A stretch of 64,000 nucleotides of DNA from Clostridia bacterium. Lineage in GTDB: Bacteria; Bacillota; Clostridia; Peptostreptococcales; Acidaminobacteraceae. The stretch lies in the NCBI GenBank assembly GCA_016937975.1, contig JAFGVN010000099.1, forward strand, positions 1 to 64,000, given 5' to 3'. This document shows positions 33,077 to 42,698 of the stretch, piece after piece (the first letter of the stretch is position 1; the number at the start of each line of letters is the position of its first letter). Under the pieces are notes generated by a model. The model was given only the letters and a program-made list of their open reading frames with translations. It was not told where the DNA came from and did not search any database. Both the position numbers and the translations under genes were made by a program.

Positions 33077-34268
33077 TTCTTCCCTCCTTATAAAATGCTT
33101 GAATTTCTTCTTTTGTATATATTTCAGGTTTTTTCAAATCAGAAATAGCATCTGTATCTTTTAACCCGTTTCCAGTTATGATCAAACAAACGCTTTGATC
33201 TTCAGGGATTTCATTTTGTATGGACAGATATCCTGCAACAGCAGCAGCACCTGCCGGTTCGGAAAAAACACCTGTCTCAGAAGCCAGTAATACAATACTG
33301 TTTAATATCGCTTCATCAGAGACATCAATCATTCTACCACCAACTCTTGATAAATATGTACAGGCTTTAATGACATCTCTTGGATTTCCTACGGATATAC
33401 TATCTGCTACTGTACTTACAATTTCATCCATTGGTTCAAATGGAGGTCCTTGATCAAAAACTTTTTTTAACGTATTGGATCCCTTCGCTTGAACGCCGAT
33501 GATGATTGGAAGGCGATCAATGAGTTTTAACTTATGGAATTCTTCAAAGCCTTTACAGATGCCACTGATAATAGTGCCATCTCCTACAGCAACAAAACAG
33601 TAATCTGGTACAATATAATCATTTTGAACAATAATTTCAAAAGCACCAGTTTTTTTACCCTCCAATAAATAAGGATTAATAGCAGAATGTCTTGTATACC
33701 AATTGTTCTTTAAACCAATTGCCAAGGATAAATCAAAAACTTCATCATAGGATGCGTCTATAAGTTTAACATCTGCACCTGCTGCCATAAGTTGTGCCAG
33801 TTTACCTTTTGGTATTTTTTTAGGTACAAATATGCTGGTCTTCATATGTGTATGTGCATTGAGTAATGCAAGTGAAGAAGCTGCATTACCAGTTGAGGCA
33901 CAAAAAATATGTTCATTCTTTTCTTCAATAGCACGATTAATGGCAATGATGCTGGCCCGGTCTTTATAAGAACCTGAGAAACTCATACCATCATTTTTGA
34001 TCAACAGTTGTTTTCTATTCAGTTTATTTTCAAATTTCAATAAGGGTGTTCCCCCTACTAATGCATCCACGACCGTATGGGATGTAGTAGGTAAAAGTTT
34101 TTCAAATTGAAAAATAGAGCCATGCTTTGAAAAGTTTCTTTCTAGATGTATTTGATCATAATCATAAACAACTTCCAAAGTACCATGCAGGTTGTCGCAA
34201 GTATCACAAACATAACGGTGAGGTTCAGGTTGATATTCTTTTTGACAAGTTATACATCGTAAATACAT
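33066..34268 (-). CDS. Fold-type II PLP enzyme, threonine synthase-like
   Basis: 400 residues from ATG 34268, which overlaps the preceding stop (TAATG) and has AAAGGAG 7 bases up. An N-terminal zinc-ribbon-like part (CITCQ ... CDTC, residues 4-25) precedes the PLP domain: the lysine of GSYKDRAS (about 114), the phosphate loop region STGNAASSLA, and a C-terminal GNGLKDTD segment. This resembles threonine synthases (ThrC type 2) and diaminopropionate or threonine lyases of the same fold. In a purine-breakdown operon threonine synthesis is unlikely; lysis or exchange of a beta-substituted amino acid (such as 2,3-diaminopropionate or serine-like intermediates) is more likely. Substrate unresolved. 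Confidence 0.82.
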   Translation of the reverse strand: MYLRCITCQKEYQPEPHRYVCDTCDNLHGTLEVVYDYDQIHLERNFSKHGSIFQFEKLLPTTSHTVVDALVGGTPLLKFENKLNRKQLLIKNDGMSFSGSYKDRASIIAINRAIEEKNEHIFCASTGNAASSLALLNAHTHMKTSIFVPKKIPKGKLAQLMAAGADVKLIDASYDEVFDLSLAIGLKNNWYTRHSAINPYLLEGKKTGAFEIIVQNDYIVPDYCFVAVGDGTIISGICKGFEEFHKLKLIDRLPIIIGVQAKGSNTLKKVFDQGPPFEPMDEIVSTVADSISVGNPRDVIKACTYLSRVGGRMIDVSDEAILNSIVLLASETGVFSEPAGAAAVAGYLSIQNEIPEDQSVCLIITGNGLKDTDAISDLKKPEIYTKEEIQAFYKEGRNES

Positions 34269-35341
34269 TACAATACTCCTTTTATAGCTTGAGTAGGACA
34301 AGAAGATTCACATAAACCACATCGAATACATCGATCTTGATCATTAAGGATGTGACCATCTTTCATCATTGCAATTTCAGGACAGATATTGACGCACTTT
34401 GAGCATAATATACATTGTTCATGATCAATAACTGGGAAACCTCCTAATCCTTGTGGCGTCAAAGACAAGGATGTTTTTCTTAAGGCTTCAATACTTTCTA
34501 TGTCATATTGATCCATAATTCTTGGTAAATCCTTTATAATTTGGTCATAAAGTTGTCTACCCTTTATTAAAGCTGAAGAAAGCATTTGAACGAGATCTGC
34601 TCCAGCAAGAATAAATTCCAAAACATCTTCTGCAGAAGAAACACCACCACAGGCAATGATTGGTAAGTCAGGATAATGTGCTCTAATAGACATCACCCGT
34701 TGAAGGGCTACAGGTTTTATTGCAGGACCCGATATCCAGGATTGGCCTTCGTTCACACCAATGGTTACACTTTTTTTATTAAGATCAATCACTGCACCAG
34801 GTCCAAGGCTGTTCATTGCAACGATACCTTTGGCACCATTTTCTATAGCGATAGCTATAAAACTTAAATAATCTTGAATGTGTGGGCTTAATTTAACAAA
34901 AACAGGAACATCTGTAAGTGATGTTATTGTTGAAACAAGTTCCTTTAAGCCATCTTTGCCATAATGGGTACTGACTTCAAAAAAATCAGCGTATTCTTTT
35001 AGCTGGGGTATAGATATTTTAAAATCATCAGAAGTATAACCTGCACAGACAATGAGTGGCTTTTTAAGTTCTTTTTTTAAATTTGGTAAAATATCATCAA
35101 CCCATTTTTTTAAAGGGAGTTCACTCCATAATTCAGTATTATGTATGATTTTATTTTTTTCAACGATACAGGGTTTATGGACCTCTGCCCCTTCTATACG
35201 AATTGTTTTTGTAACAATGCCACCAACTTGATTTTCATTGAAGAATTTTAAACTATGTAAACTCCCTACAGTCGGTCCAGATGCTGGTAATAAGGGATTT
35301 TTAAATTCTTTATTTAACAAGGTAACCTTTAATCGATTCAT
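34268..35341 (-). CDS. PreA-like dihydroorotate/dihydropyrimidine dehydrogenase with two [4Fe-4S] clusters
   Basis: 357 residues from ATG 35341, selected by ATGA overlap with the preceding gene and GGAG 6 bases up; an ATG four codons earlier has no such site. A TIM-barrel FMN domain (about 5-290): NPLLPASGP, VKLSPH, the FMN-phosphate region CGGVSSAEDVLEFILAGADLVQ. The C-terminus is a double ferredoxin domain (CILCSKCVNICP, CIRCGLCESSCP). Same organisation as PreA, which reduces or oxidises pyrimidine rings with partner PreT. No PreT-like gene is in the operon, so electrons may come from ferredoxin. The usual catalytic Cys position (GSSPHG-type) is not evident; NSLG instead. Reduction of a ring-opening intermediate is my inference. 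Confidence 0.88.
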   Translation of the reverse strand: MNRLKVTLLNKEFKNPLLPASGPTVGSLHSLKFFNENQVGGIVTKTIRIEGAEVHKPCIVEKNKIIHNTELWSELPLKKWVDDILPNLKKELKKPLIVCAGYTSDDFKISIPQLKEYADFFEVSTHYGKDGLKELVSTITSLTDVPVFVKLSPHIQDYLSFIAIAIENGAKGIVAMNSLGPGAVIDLNKKSVTIGVNEGQSWISGPAIKPVALQRVMSIRAHYPDLPIIACGGVSSAEDVLEFILAGADLVQMLSSALIKGRQLYDQIIKDLPRIMDQYDIESIEALRKTSLSLTPQGLGGFPVIDHEQCILCSKCVNICPEIAMMKDGHILNDQDRCIRCGLCESSCPTQAIKGVL

Positions 35342-36585
35342 AGTCTGCTCCATAATTCTTTTACTTGGTTTAAATCCACTTTTGAACCACTCATGTACTC
35401 ATATTGATCAATATATTTTTCGCCATTAATAAACAAAGCAAAGGGTTTCAGTTGATCAAATACCCCGTAAAATAAATGATATAAAATATTTTCTTGATTC
35501 ATCGGGGTTGGATATTGATAGTCAATTAAAATAAAATCTGCTGAATATCCTTGTTGAATTGCACCAATGAGTTGACCACTTCTTCTGTTAAAGTAATCAT
35601 ACCCATTTATAATGGTCTTTCTTATCCATTCTAAGGTTAAATTTGACGGATGTTGAGTTTGCATTTTCCCAAGATAATATAAATATTGATATTCTTTTGC
35701 AATATTGGCTCCTAATCCATCCGTGCCAACCAAAATAGGAATGTCATACTTAGTAACTAATTTATTATTGTATAATCCAACTGCATTATTTAAATTGGAA
35801 GTTGGATTTATGGCTATATAGCATTTACTTTCTTTTATAATTTTTGCTTCGGCATCATTAATGTGAACACAATGTGCCAGGATGCTGTCCTCATTTAATA
35901 AATTGAAATCTTTCAACCGATTAACGATGTCTTTATGATAACGTTGCTGTGTAATGGCTACATCTTCTATGCTTTCTGCTACATGAATGTGTATTGGAGA
36001 TCCTTTTAAATTTTCTTCGATTTCATTTAAAGTTTCATCACTTAAAGACATACTGGCATGGAGACCAAAATGACCACCTCGATCTATTGCATAATGATTT
36101 TCGTTGATACAATCTTGTATATCAAATCGATCACTTGTTTCAAAGCACAATAAATGCTTGATATTTAAATCATGTAGGGCGATATCAATGGTCAGTAAGC
36201 TATGATCAATTGTACCTGATGCATGATGATCTATTAATGCTGTTACACCATGTTTTAAACAAGCTTCACCATAGGTATATGCACTTGCTTTTATATCTTC
36301 TAAATTTAAGGTTTTATCAAACTTCCACCAAATTTGATCTAAAATATCCTGAAAAGATTCTGGATGTGAAATAAGCGGTGCACCTCGAAATAAAGCAGAA
36401 TAAATATGGGTATGCCCATTGAGCAGTCCTGGTATAATTAGTTTACCCTTTGCATCATACACTTCGAAATGGCCATTAAAATCTTCCATTTTTCCTACTG
36501 CAAGAATCTGATGATCAAAAATAATATAACCATTATCAATGAAGTTTACATAATCATATATTTTTGCATTAATAATTGCTTTCAT
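35338..36585 (-). CDS. ssnA: SsnA-like amidohydrolase
   Basis: 415 residues from ATG 36585 (CAGGAG upstream; the frame reaches 36630 inside the preceding gene). A metal-dependent (beta/alpha)8 hydrolase of the chlorohydrolase/guanine deaminase group. Metal ligands: HTH in NGHTHIYSALFRG (about 56-58), His in IHVAES, His in LAHCVH and Asp in GTDGLGAN. The sequence around ALFRGAPL, LIDHHASGTIDHS and FIKESK-like part matches E. coli SsnA. SsnA genes sit in purine-breakdown clusters, and a role in hydrolysing a purine-derived amide or amidine is inferred. Overlaps the upstream gene by 17 bases. Confidence 0.86.
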   Translation of the reverse strand: MKAIINAKIYDYVNFIDNGYIIFDHQILAVGKMEDFNGHFEVYDAKGKLIIPGLLNGHTHIYSALFRGAPLISHPESFQDILDQIWWKFDKTLNLEDIKASAYTYGEACLKHGVTALIDHHASGTIDHSLLTIDIALHDLNIKHLLCFETSDRFDIQDCINENHYAIDRGGHFGLHASMSLSDETLNEIEENLKGSPIHIHVAESIEDVAITQQRYHKDIVNRLKDFNLLNEDSILAHCVHINDAEAKIIKESKCYIAINPTSNLNNAVGLYNNKLVTKYDIPILVGTDGLGANIAKEYQYLYYLGKMQTQHPSNLTLEWIRKTIINGYDYFNRRSGQLIGAIQQGYSADFILIDYQYPTPMNQENILYHLFYGVFDQLKPFALFINGEKYIDQYEYMSGSKVDLNQVKELWSRL

Positions 36586-37855
36586 AATTTCTCCTGATAT
36601 ACTGGCCTTTACTTTCAAAGATTTCATCATGAGCCATAATTATATTGCCTCTTAAAATGGTCATCTCAACTTTAGAATGTAAGGTTTCATGATATAATTC
36701 ATAATCCATATTTCTACGAATTTCAGAACATACTGTGATTGCGTTATGATTCACAATCGCATAATCTGCGTCATTGCCGACTTTAATGCTACCTTTATTA
36801 TTTAAGTTGAAAATGCTTGCAGGTTCAGACGTTATTTTAGGGATAATGTCTAAACCAAACAGCTCATACATCAATGGAAAAGTTAGACCTAAAGAACCAA
36901 TCCCCTTTGGAATTTTAATGATGTCTAATGCATTCATTTTTTCTTTATAAGTAAATGGACAGTGATCCGTTCCAATGGTGTTTAATAGATTAAAGTGTTT
37001 TTTCATAAGCAAAATGGAATCATCGCCTCTTAATGGTGGTGCCAAAAGGTATAGTCTACCATCTTCCTTCAGAAACAAATCTTTATTCAAATAGAAATAC
37101 TGAGGACAACTTTCTAAATAAATACGGGGATTTAAGCGACCTTCATTTAAGTAGTTCAATGTATGTCCAGAAGAAATGTGAACAATGTAAAGCTTGCCAT
37201 TTTGTTGGTTAGCAAGTTTAATAAGTGTTTTAATAGCCATTAATTCAGCTTCTTCTGAACGAGAGGTTTCATATTCTGAAATGGATTTGGGCTGAGTAAT
37301 CAACTGATCTTCCTCTCCATGGGTCATCACGAGTATGGGTTGGCCTAATAATTTTTCTATGACGGCATAATCACATCTTCGATTTGAATCTGAATAGGTG
37401 GTAAATACTTTCACAGAGGTTATCCCTTTATCCAGCACTTTGTTTTTAAGAATTTCTACATCATCGTTATAGTGTCCTAAAGTGCAATGAAAGCTATAAT
37501 CCACCAATGCACAAGAAGCTTCGTTCATTCTGCGATCGAACACTTCATCAAGTTCCGTATTACTCCAAATCGGATCAAGAAAATCTAGTACAGTAGTAAC
37601 ACCTCCTAATGCAGCTAATTCAGTGCCACTTTGAAAATCATCTGCAGAAAAGGACTTACCAATATTCAAGTGAAGATGTACGTGAGGATCAATAAAACCA
37701 GGATATACAGTTAAACCAGTTGCATCAATAATTTTTGACGCAGGAAAGACAGCTTTATCCACTAAAGCTGTTTTTCCGTTTTTCATATAAATATTGGTTT
37801 CAATGATTTGATGATCAATGTAACATTTACCATTTAGAATAGCACTATCATACAT
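36569..37855 (-). CDS. hyuA: Dihydropyrimidinase/hydantoinase-like amidohydrolase
   Basis: 428 residues from ATG 37855 (GGAG 7 bases up; one base after the PLP gene). Two-metal (beta/alpha)8 hydrolase. Ligands: HVH in DPHVHLHL (about 58-60), the carbamylated Lys in SVKVFTTYS (about 145), His in VHISSGH, and Asp in GTDHCPFTYKEK. It opens cyclic imides or ureides such as dihydropyrimidines and hydantoins. Length and motifs match the E. coli HyuA found in the same type of gene cluster. With SsnA it probably gives the ring-opening and deamination steps. Confidence 0.9.
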   Translation of the reverse strand: MYDSAILNGKCYIDHQIIETNIYMKNGKTALVDKAVFPASKIIDATGLTVYPGFIDPHVHLHLNIGKSFSADDFQSGTELAALGGVTTVLDFLDPIWSNTELDEVFDRRMNEASCALVDYSFHCTLGHYNDDVEILKNKVLDKGITSVKVFTTYSDSNRRCDYAVIEKLLGQPILVMTHGEEDQLITQPKSISEYETSRSEEAELMAIKTLIKLANQQNGKLYIVHISSGHTLNYLNEGRLNPRIYLESCPQYFYLNKDLFLKEDGRLYLLAPPLRGDDSILLMKKHFNLLNTIGTDHCPFTYKEKMNALDIIKIPKGIGSLGLTFPLMYELFGLDIIPKITSEPASIFNLNNKGSIKVGNDADYAIVNHNAITVCSEIRRNMDYELYHETLHSKVEMTILRGNIIMAHDEIFESKGQYIRRNYESNY

Positions 37856-37856
37856 T

Positions 37857-39254
37857 TTAAATCTCCAACACAGCATTTATTTCAGCTTTATGTTTTTCAC
37901 GATATGCTACTATCTTTTTATTGTATGTTTCAACTAAATTGGCTTGTTCATTCCAAAAGTCTTGAGATTTCATAGCATCTAAAGCTTCAACTGTTTTACC
38001 TTGTTGTTCAACCCATGTATAATATTTTAGATTATGCCATCTTAATTTATTATCCCGGTCACCTTCATACATTAAGGAATGATCTTGATAATAGACAATT
38101 CTTTGATAAATACTCTGACAATCTTCAGGTGTTAAAGTTGGAAAAGCATTCATAACAGAATGATAACGATCGATAGAATCTGTTGCAACGGTTAAGACGT
38201 TCTCACCTTCTTGAAGATTATAGTATTTTGCTGTTTTAATTGCGCCAATGATGTTCGCACAACCAGATATACCTAGTTTGTCAGAAATAAATTCTACTGT
38301 ATCTTCATCCATATGTTGCTTAAGATATGCCTTACCTTCTTCTGAAGTAAACAATTTAAGTAACCATTTGGAATCCATATCATCAATTAAAACCACGCCA
38401 TCTGTATTCATGACATTATGAATCCATGTAACATGCTTATCGCCAATACCTTGGATATCATGACCACCATAGCCATTCAAAGATAAGGTTGGACATTGTA
38501 CAGGTTCACCTGCTATGATTTTTGCATGAGGAAAAACTTTCTTAATGCAGTCACCACAAGCAATAGTACCTGCTGAACCTACAGTCAAATGAACTGCAGC
38601 GATTTCCATATTACCGATTTTTTCATCTTTCACCAATTCAAGCATGGTATTGCCTGTTACATATTCATGGAATCTATAGTTTGCAAAGGAATCAAACTGG
38701 TTTAAAATACGAATATGCTCTGGATCTTCTTTTCTTAACTCATGGGTTTTATCATAAATTTCTTTTACATTCGATTCACATCCAGGCGTTGCAATAACGT
38801 CTGAACCATATTCATGAATCAAGTCGAATCTTTCTTGTGACATTTCTTCTGGTAAGATTGCCAAAGAGTTATAATTCATTCTTGAACTCACAAAAGCTCC
38901 ACCAACACCATAGTTACCTGTTGATGGCCAAACCAAACGGTGTGTTAACGGGTTAACTTCATCATCTACAGTTTTTTCTGTTAAAACAGAGTAGGTTGGG
39001 CCTACTTTATGACTACCTGATGGAAAGTTCTTAGCAAACATGACAACAATATTGGCTTTTGTATGGGTAAAAGATGTTGGTAGTACAAAATAGTTATAAC
39101 TGTCATCACCATTTCTCCAAGTGATATTGTAAAGATTTAGTGGATGTAACGGATCTTTCGTTTTCATTTCCAATGCTTTTTTTCTGACCTCTGGATCAAT
39201 TTTCCATGGATGCAACATTTCTTCATAAGTTGGTCCAATCACTGGTATTTTCAT
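37857..39254 (-). CDS. Fold-type II PLP enzyme, cysteine-synthase-like, unknown substrate
   Basis: 465 residues. The PLP lysine lies in PSGSHKVGPTYSV, and a phosphate-binding loop in WPSTGNYGVGGAF. Unlike YgeX (diaminopropionate ammonia-lyase, about 400 residues with FKxLGGxYA), it has a longer C-terminal part (about 400-465) rich in Trp, Tyr and Lys, and an N-terminal segment that begins IPVIGPTYEEMLHPWKIDP. I do not identify it with a named enzyme; similar PLP proteins occur next to YgeW-type genes in anaerobes. AGGAGGG precedes the ATG. Position between the carbamoyltransferase and the hydantoinase suggests it acts on the amino-acid fragment left after ring opening. Confidence 0.84.
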   Translation of the reverse strand: MKIPVIGPTYEEMLHPWKIDPEVRKKALEMKTKDPLHPLNLYNITWRNGDDSYNYFVLPTSFTHTKANIVVMFAKNFPSGSHKVGPTYSVLTEKTVDDEVNPLTHRLVWPSTGNYGVGGAFVSSRMNYNSLAILPEEMSQERFDLIHEYGSDVIATPGCESNVKEIYDKTHELRKEDPEHIRILNQFDSFANYRFHEYVTGNTMLELVKDEKIGNMEIAAVHLTVGSAGTIACGDCIKKVFPHAKIIAGEPVQCPTLSLNGYGGHDIQGIGDKHVTWIHNVMNTDGVVLIDDMDSKWLLKLFTSEEGKAYLKQHMDEDTVEFISDKLGISGCANIIGAIKTAKYYNLQEGENVLTVATDSIDRYHSVMNAFPTLTPEDCQSIYQRIVYYQDHSLMYEGDRDNKLRWHNLKYYTWVEQQGKTVEALDAMKSQDFWNEQANLVETYNKKIVAYREKHKAEINAVLEI

Positions 39255-39262
39255 AAGCCCTC

Positions 39263-40225
39263 CTATAATGTTAATGCCATAACAGCTTTCGCTGTATGCA
39301 ATCTATTTTCAGCTTCTTGATAAACAACAGATTGTGGTCCATCAATAACGGAATCTTCCACTTCATTTCCACGGTCAGCAGGTAATGCATGCATGTATTT
39401 TACATTTGGACTTGCAAGTTTCATTCTTTCTTCCGTACATTTCCAATCTTTAAAGTCAGCTAAATTAACATTAGGATCTTTGCCACTCCACGAACCCCAG
39501 TTTTTCGGTATAACAATATCTGCATCTTTAAAAGCTTCATCCATATCATGAAGAATTCTAAAAGAACCACCATATTTTTTTGCGTTTTCCTTTGCTTCAT
39601 CAATGACCCAATCAGGCATCTCAAATCCTTTTGGATAGGCTAATGTAACATCCATACCATAACGTGGGAATAATAATGCTTGTGTTAAAGGTACGCTAAT
39701 CGGTTTCTTATGACTTGTTGCATAAGCCCATATAATTGACACTTTAAGATTTTTTGTTTCAGGACAGAGTTCTTTAATGGTTAGTAAGTCTGCTAAACCT
39801 TGCATTGGGTGAAATAAATCACATTGTAAATTGATAATTGGTCTTGAAGCATGTTTTGCCATTTCATTTAAATACTTGTTACCAACTTCCCAGAAACAGT
39901 TTCTACAGGCAATACCATGACCAAAACTGGATAAGATGACTGCAGTATCCTTTGCCACTTCACCATGGTTGATTTGCATTGTTGAAGTATCAAGGAAGTT
40001 TGCATGACCACCAAGTTGTGCAATCCCCATTTCCATTGAATTTCTTGTTCTTGTACTTTCTTCAAAAAACATTAAAGCAATTGTTTTATATGGCAAATAA
40101 GGTGTCGGAACATCCATATAATGTTTTCTTTTTAGCTCGGATGATGTTTCTAATAACATATCAATTTCAAAATTTGTCCAATCTCTCAGTGTAATAAAAT
40201 GTTTTCCTTTTAGTTTACCGTACAT
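39263..40225 (-). CDS. ygeW: YgeW-like knotted carbamoyltransferase
   Basis: 320 residues (E. coli YgeW is about 396). Transfers a carbamoyl group; run backwards with a carbamate-kinase it yields ATP. The carbamoyl-phosphate site FFEESTRTRNSMEMG (about 54-68) and the FHPMQGLADLLT motif (about 147-158) are intact. The second domain carries AHALPADRGNEV in place of the classical HCLP/HALPR, as in the YgeW group of unknown substrate. It starts in TAATG overlap with the YgeY gene and has a GGGGGAG ribosome site. The carbamate kinase (YqeA-type) is not in the window. Confidence 0.88.
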   Translation of the reverse strand: MYGKLKGKHFITLRDWTNFEIDMLLETSSELKRKHYMDVPTPYLPYKTIALMFFEESTRTRNSMEMGIAQLGGHANFLDTSTMQINHGEVAKDTAVILSSFGHGIACRNCFWEVGNKYLNEMAKHASRPIINLQCDLFHPMQGLADLLTIKELCPETKNLKVSIIWAYATSHKKPISVPLTQALLFPRYGMDVTLAYPKGFEMPDWVIDEAKENAKKYGGSFRILHDMDEAFKDADIVIPKNWGSWSGKDPNVNLADFKDWKCTEERMKLASPNVKYMHALPADRGNEVEDSVIDGPQSVVYQEAENRLHTAKAVMALTL

Positions 40226-41427
40226 TATAACTCCCCCTTATCTACTAGCGGTACCATTGCATAAAACATTGCAGCGTCCACTAAATCCGACTTCAAAATT
40301 TTCTCGTTAGGTGCATGTGCTTCTTCTTCTCTACCAGGTCCAAAACCGATGCATGGGACATGATACATTCCCATTATTGCAACACCATTTGTTGAGAACG
40401 TCCATTTATCTAAAAGTGGTTTCTTCTCAAAAATGTATTCAAAGCCTCTTATGAAATCTTCACAGATTTTATGTTCCTTCGGAATAACCCATGTTGGAAA
40501 ATAACAAGGTACATCAGGTTCATAACCTGTGTATGAAGGTCTGTTATAGCGATACATCGTCACCTCAGCTTTTGAAGCTTTTACAGAAGGTAATTCTTGG
40601 ATTTCTTTGATCGAGGTTTCTTCATTTTCTCCTACGGTTAATCTTCTATCGATGGATATAGCGCAGCTATCTGCTACAGCACAACGTGAAGGTGACGTAT
40701 AAAAGATTTCAGACACAGCAAGGGTTCCTTTTCCTAGGAAATCATCATTTTTTAATGTCGTATTCAATTGTTCCAATTCTTTTAGGATGTTGGCCATTTT
40801 ATAAATCGCATTATCTCCTCTTTCAGGTGCTGAACCATGAGAAGAGACACCTTTGACATCGACTCTAATTTCCATTCGTCCTCTTTGTCCACGATAAATG
40901 TTAAGTGCTGTGGGCTCAGTTGAAATCACAAAATCAGGCTCGATAACTTTTTCAGATAAAATGTATTGCCAACACAAGCCATCGCAATCTTCTTCTTGTA
41001 CGGTTCCAACAACCCAAATGGTATGTTCATTTAAGAGATCTAAATCTTTCATGATTTTTGCACCATAAACAGCCGATGCAAAACCACCTTCTTGATCACT
41101 TGCGCCGCGTCCATAAATATACAAATCATCTTCTTTACCTTGAAATGGATCAAATGTCCAATTACTAATTTCACCAACATCGACTGTATCTATGTGTCCA
41201 TCAAAGGCAATCACTTTTTTTCCATTGCCCATACGACCTAGAATATTGCCCATGCCGTCAATTTTTATTTCATCAAATTCCAATTGTTCCATTTCCCTTT
41301 TAATGCGTTGAACAACTTTTTCTTCCATGCAACTCGTAGATGGTATAGAAATCATATCTCTAAGAAATTGGTGTAATGCTTTGGCGTAAAATTGTCCTCG
41401 CTCATTAATTTTCTCTTTATAATTCAT
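40225..41427 (-). CDS. ygeY: YgeY-like M20-family hydrolase
   Basis: 400 residues. A two-zinc amidase/peptidase: metal ligands His and Asp in [10 protein letters not shown] (about 75-82), Asp in GASDQEGG, Glu pair in QEEDCDG, His near the C-terminus in [10 protein letters not shown]. Catalytic Glu of the EED pair is present. YgeY is essential in anaerobic urate breakdown in published gut-bacterial clusters; a ureido or carbamoyl amino-acid substrate is inferred. Overlaps the FAD subunit gene by 11 bases. Confidence 0.88.
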   Translation of the reverse strand: MNYKEKINERGQFYAKALHQFLRDMISIPSTSCMEEKVVQRIKREMEQLEFDEIKIDGMGNILGRMGNGKKVIAFDGHIDTVDVGEISNWTFDPFQGKEDDLYIYGRGASDQEGGFASAVYGAKIMKDLDLLNEHTIWVVGTVQEEDCDGLCWQYILSEKVIEPDFVISTEPTALNIYRGQRGRMEIRVDVKGVSSHGSAPERGDNAIYKMANILKELEQLNTTLKNDDFLGKGTLAVSEIFYTSPSRCAVADSCAISIDRRLTVGENEETSIKEIQELPSVKASKAEVTMYRYNRPSYTGYEPDVPCYFPTWVIPKEHKICEDFIRGFEYIFEKKPLLDKWTFSTNGVAIMGMYHVPCIGFGPGREEEAHAPNEKILKSDLVDAAMFYAMVPLVDKGEL

Positions 41428-42235
41428 TGATAACCCCCTCTAAATAAGTCTTAATCATATTGATTGCAACTGTTTCCCGGTAATCTTTTGTGGATCTTTT
41501 ATCATTAACGCCTGATAAAATTGCTTTGAATCCTTGGATTAAATCAGGTATTGAGTGATCCTTAATAAATTGTTTCTCAAGCTGTACAGAACGAATGACC
41601 ATTGGATTTACAGCACCAATTGTTATCGCTATTTCATCCAGTTTATGGTGTACAATAAAGACTGAAACTTTTGAAAGAATACTGGCTTTTCGTTGACCAA
41701 TTTTTTTATAATAATAAGCGTTATAATTCTTTTTAGGTATATGAATATAAGTTAACAATTCATTGTCTTTGCGAACCGTTTTATATTTTCCTAAAATAAA
41801 TGCACCAAGCGGTATTGTTCTTTCTCCTTCAACACTTTGCAAAGTAACTTCTGCATCTAAAGCCAGTAATATTGGAATAGAATCTGCAACACTAGCTGCA
41901 TTGACAATATTTCCTCCAACGGTTGCAATATTTCTTATAGCGGGATGACTCATTTGTGCATATGGCACTCGAATGTATTCAGGTAAATGACTTTCAGCCA
42001 TTTCAGTTTGCGTCACCAATGCACCTATAATATAATGGGTATCTGTTTCTTCAATGTTCTTAAGGGAATCAATGCCATTAATGAAAACAACAGGCTGCGT
42101 AAATTTTCTTTCAGCACCTTGCCACTGACGTTTACGAATCATTAAATCCGTACCACCTGCAAAGATATGACAACGTTTTTGATGAATAAGTTGCAATGCT
42201 TCTTCTACAGTAGTCGGGCGATAACTGTTAATCAT
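41417..42235 (-). CDS. Molybdenum hydroxylase, FAD-binding medium subunit (first set)
   Basis: 272 residues. FAD motifs: [13 protein letters not shown] (about 21-33) and [17 protein letters not shown] (about 95-111); the C-terminal domain has [13 protein letters not shown] (about 250-262). Passes electrons from the iron-sulfur subunit to NAD+ or another acceptor. Start by overlap of 8 bases with the FeS gene (GGAGGG upstream). Confidence 0.94.
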   Translation of the reverse strand: MINSYRPTTVEEALQLIHQKRCHIFAGGTDLMIRKRQWQGAERKFTQPVVFINGIDSLKNIEETDTHYIIGALVTQTEMAESHLPEYIRVPYAQMSHPAIRNIATVGGNIVNAASVADSIPILLALDAEVTLQSVEGERTIPLGAFILGKYKTVRKDNELLTYIHIPKKNYNAYYYKKIGQRKASILSKVSVFIVHHKLDEIAITIGAVNPMVIRSVQLEKQFIKDHSIPDLIQGFKAILSGVNDKRSTKDYRETVAINMIKTYLEGVINEL

Positions 42236-42698
42236 AACGATATCCCTCCTTTACTAACATTGCCACTGCTTCAAAGATCATTTGATAACCTGTGCAACGA
42301 CAGAGATTTCCGGACAAACCTTCTTTTACCTGTTGTAAAGTTGGTGCATCATATTTCTTAAAGAGTTCATAGACAGCCATTACCATACCAGGAGTGCAAT
42401 AACCACATTGAACAGCACCAGAGGACATAAAGGCATTTTCAATGGATTTATAGGCTTCAGTTTGCGCAAATGATTCTATGGTAACGACTGATTTGCCAAC
42501 AGCATTTGCCATGGGTACCATACAGGAATTCACGAGTAAATCATCCATGAATACTAAACAAGCACCACACTCGCCTTCTGCACAACCTTCCTTTGTACCA
42601 GTCAAATCAAAATCTTCTCTTATGACATCAAGTAATCTTCTTGTATAAGTGCTTTCAATTGAAACGGCATTGCCATTTAAAATAAAATCAATTTTCAT
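42228..42698 (-). CDS. Molybdenum hydroxylase, [2Fe-2S] small subunit (first set)
   Basis: 156 residues. Two [2Fe-2S] clusters with CAEGECGACLVF...C and VQCGYCTPGMV / LCRCTGYQ, all eight cysteines present. Overlaps the large subunit gene by 11 bases and the FAD gene by 8. Confidence 0.95.
   Translation of the reverse strand: MKIDFILNGNAVSIESTYTRRLLDVIREDFDLTGTKEGCAEGECGACLVFMDDLLVNSCMVPMANAVGKSVVTIESFAQTEAYKSIENAFMSSGAVQCGYCTPGMVMAVYELFKKYDAPTLQQVKEGLSGNLCRCTGYQMIFEAVAMLVKEGYRYD

Noticed and set aside
37857-39254. Calling the 465-residue PLP gene ygeX
   Set aside because: Length, lysine motif and C-terminal tail differ from E. coli YgeX, so no gene symbol was given.
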